This document shows positions 7,213 to 7,594 of a stretch of DNA of 7,594 nt, in pieces. The stretch lies in assembly GCA_947461495.1 (NCBI GenBank), contig CANHLV010000078.1, positions 1-7,594 on the forward strand. The letters are read 5' to 3'. The notes below the pieces were generated by a model. The model was not told the DNA's origin. It ran no database searches and was given only the letters and a program-made list of their open reading frames with translations. Both the position numbers and the translations under genes were made by a program. The first letter of the stretch is position 1. Every line of letters starts with the position of its first letter. This DNA comes from Chitinophagaceae bacterium (lineage in GTDB: Bacteria > Bacteroidota > Bacteroidia > Chitinophagales > Chitinophagaceae).

Positions 7213-7236
7213 TTAGCCCACCGTTTCAACGGTGGG
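7213..7236 (+). repeat. REP-like hairpin R4 (C-G subtype), next to the isomerase-like gene's stop
   Basis: TTAG (7213-7216) precedes CCCACCGTTTCAACGGTGGG (7217-7236), identical to R2 and 126 bp downstream of it. It ends 6 bp from the stop codon of the minus-strand gene at 7243. A transcript of that gene would form this hairpin directly after its stop. The bases that follow are CTAAATAGAATAAG, not a T-run, so it is not a standard intrinsic terminator. It could still protect the mRNA 3' end, as REP hairpins do in enterobacteria. Confidence 0.85.
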
Positions 7237-7242
7237 CGGAGA

Positions 7243-7594
7243 TTACAAAAATTTGCTTTGCATCAATTTCTTGATAAATAAATTATTTTCCCATTGCACA
7301 CTTGTAGTTTCTTGTGTAAATGGTAGCATAGGCATATATGGCACAGGGCCAAATTCAGGTGTGATAGTAAATAATTGCTGACTTGTTTTTTGTTTCAATT
7401 CTATTATCTTTTGCCACCAGTTGATAAATCTTTTTACATGCATATCCCATTCTGGCGCTTTAGGATCGTTTACTTGCGGACCTTGCTCGAATCCTATTCT
7501 TGCGTGCAAATGAGAGATATGTGGAAATATCAATTCTAAAATTTCTTCCTGATCTTCCAACATTGATTCTGATACCACACAAAAATGTGATAGG
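7243..7594 (-). CDS. Sugar phosphate isomerase/epimerase-like TIM-barrel protein, C-terminal part (5' end outside window)
   Basis: C-terminal 116 residues of a protein that resembles the xylose-isomerase-like TIM-barrel superfamily (sugar phosphate isomerases/epimerases, AP endonuclease 2 fold), usually metal-dependent enzymes acting on sugars or inositols. The frame is open to the window edge and reads SHFCVVSESMLEDQ, then HISHLHARIGFEQGPQVNDP, APEWD and TITPEFGPVPYMPMLPF. These are the family-typical ends of the late barrel strands. His3, His30 and Glu80 of the visible part are plausible metal or substrate ligands by analogy. The GTG at 7578 lies inside the conserved segment and is not the real start. 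Full-length members are about 280-300 residues, so roughly 60% is missing. The substrate cannot be told from this part. It reads in the same direction as ribBA but is separated from it by 373 bp, four hairpins and the ribBA promoter. Confidence 0.85.
   Translation of the reverse strand, partial: LSHFCVVSESMLEDQEEILELIFPHISHLHARIGFEQGPQVNDPKAPEWDMHVKRFINWWQKIIELKQKTSQQLFTITPEFGPVPYMPMLPFTQETTSVQWENNLFIKKLMQSKFL

Larger units (their letters stand above)
7009..7236. repeat. Two BIME-like units, each an inverted pair of REP-like hairpins
   Basis: The four hairpins form two units of the same design: R1/R2 (7009-7110) and R3/R4 (7134-7236). Each has a G-C hairpin, a spacer of 62-63 bp between the palindromes, and a C-G hairpin in opposite orientation with the TTAG flanks facing inward. 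The two spacers are AT-rich and equal in length within one base. They are similar near their right ends (TTCTATTTTAG against TTCTATTTAG) but otherwise diverged. The gap between the units is 23 bp. This looks like a tandem duplication of a two-hairpin element or two insertions of the same element, comparable with enterobacterial BIMEs. Confidence 0.75.

Noticed and set aside
7009..7236. CRISPR array from four regularly placed repeats
   Set aside because: The repeats are perfect palindromes of 20 bp in alternating orientation. The gaps between them are unequal (62, 23 and 63 bp) and no cas genes are present.

Overview
The window holds four protein-coding genes of an AT-rich Bacteroidota chromosome. 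The evidence for the phylum is a canonical Bacteroidota -33/-7 promoter (TTTC-N20-TACCTTTG) in front of ribBA, a very large TamB protein of the Bacteroidota type, and families of intergenic palindromes. The N-terminal part of the TamB protein (DTLLYAG followed by ININDWFF) recalls Chitinophagaceae-like homologues, but the order or family is only a guess.

Layout: (1) 1-618, plus strand, is the 3' part of ggt: the last 14 residues before the self-cleavage site and the complete 191-residue small subunit of gamma-glutamyltransferase. (2) 590-860 is a tandem duplication of about 136 bp. Each copy carries a long imperfect palindrome, and the duplicated unit includes the last codons of ggt. (3) 982-5667, plus strand, is a TamB-domain protein of about 1560 residues whose true start is unclear. 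(4) 5664-6869, minus strand, is the bifunctional riboflavin gene ribBA, convergent with tamB; the two stop codons overlap in one TTAA. (5) 6870-7242 is intergenic and holds the ribBA promoter and four REP-like 20-bp hairpins in two inverted pairs. (6) 7243-7594, minus strand, is the C-terminal part of a TIM-barrel sugar phosphate isomerase/epimerase-like protein that runs off the window.

The genes do not form an obvious pathway. They cover periplasmic glutathione and gamma-glutamyl peptide breakdown, envelope biogenesis, riboflavin synthesis and probable sugar metabolism. Nothing here looks like a defence island, CRISPR array, phage or complete transposon. The features most worth a second look are non-coding: the REP-like hairpins, which show a compensatory base-pair change between two subfamilies and a constant TTAG flank, and the duplicated palindrome that begins at the ggt stop codon.
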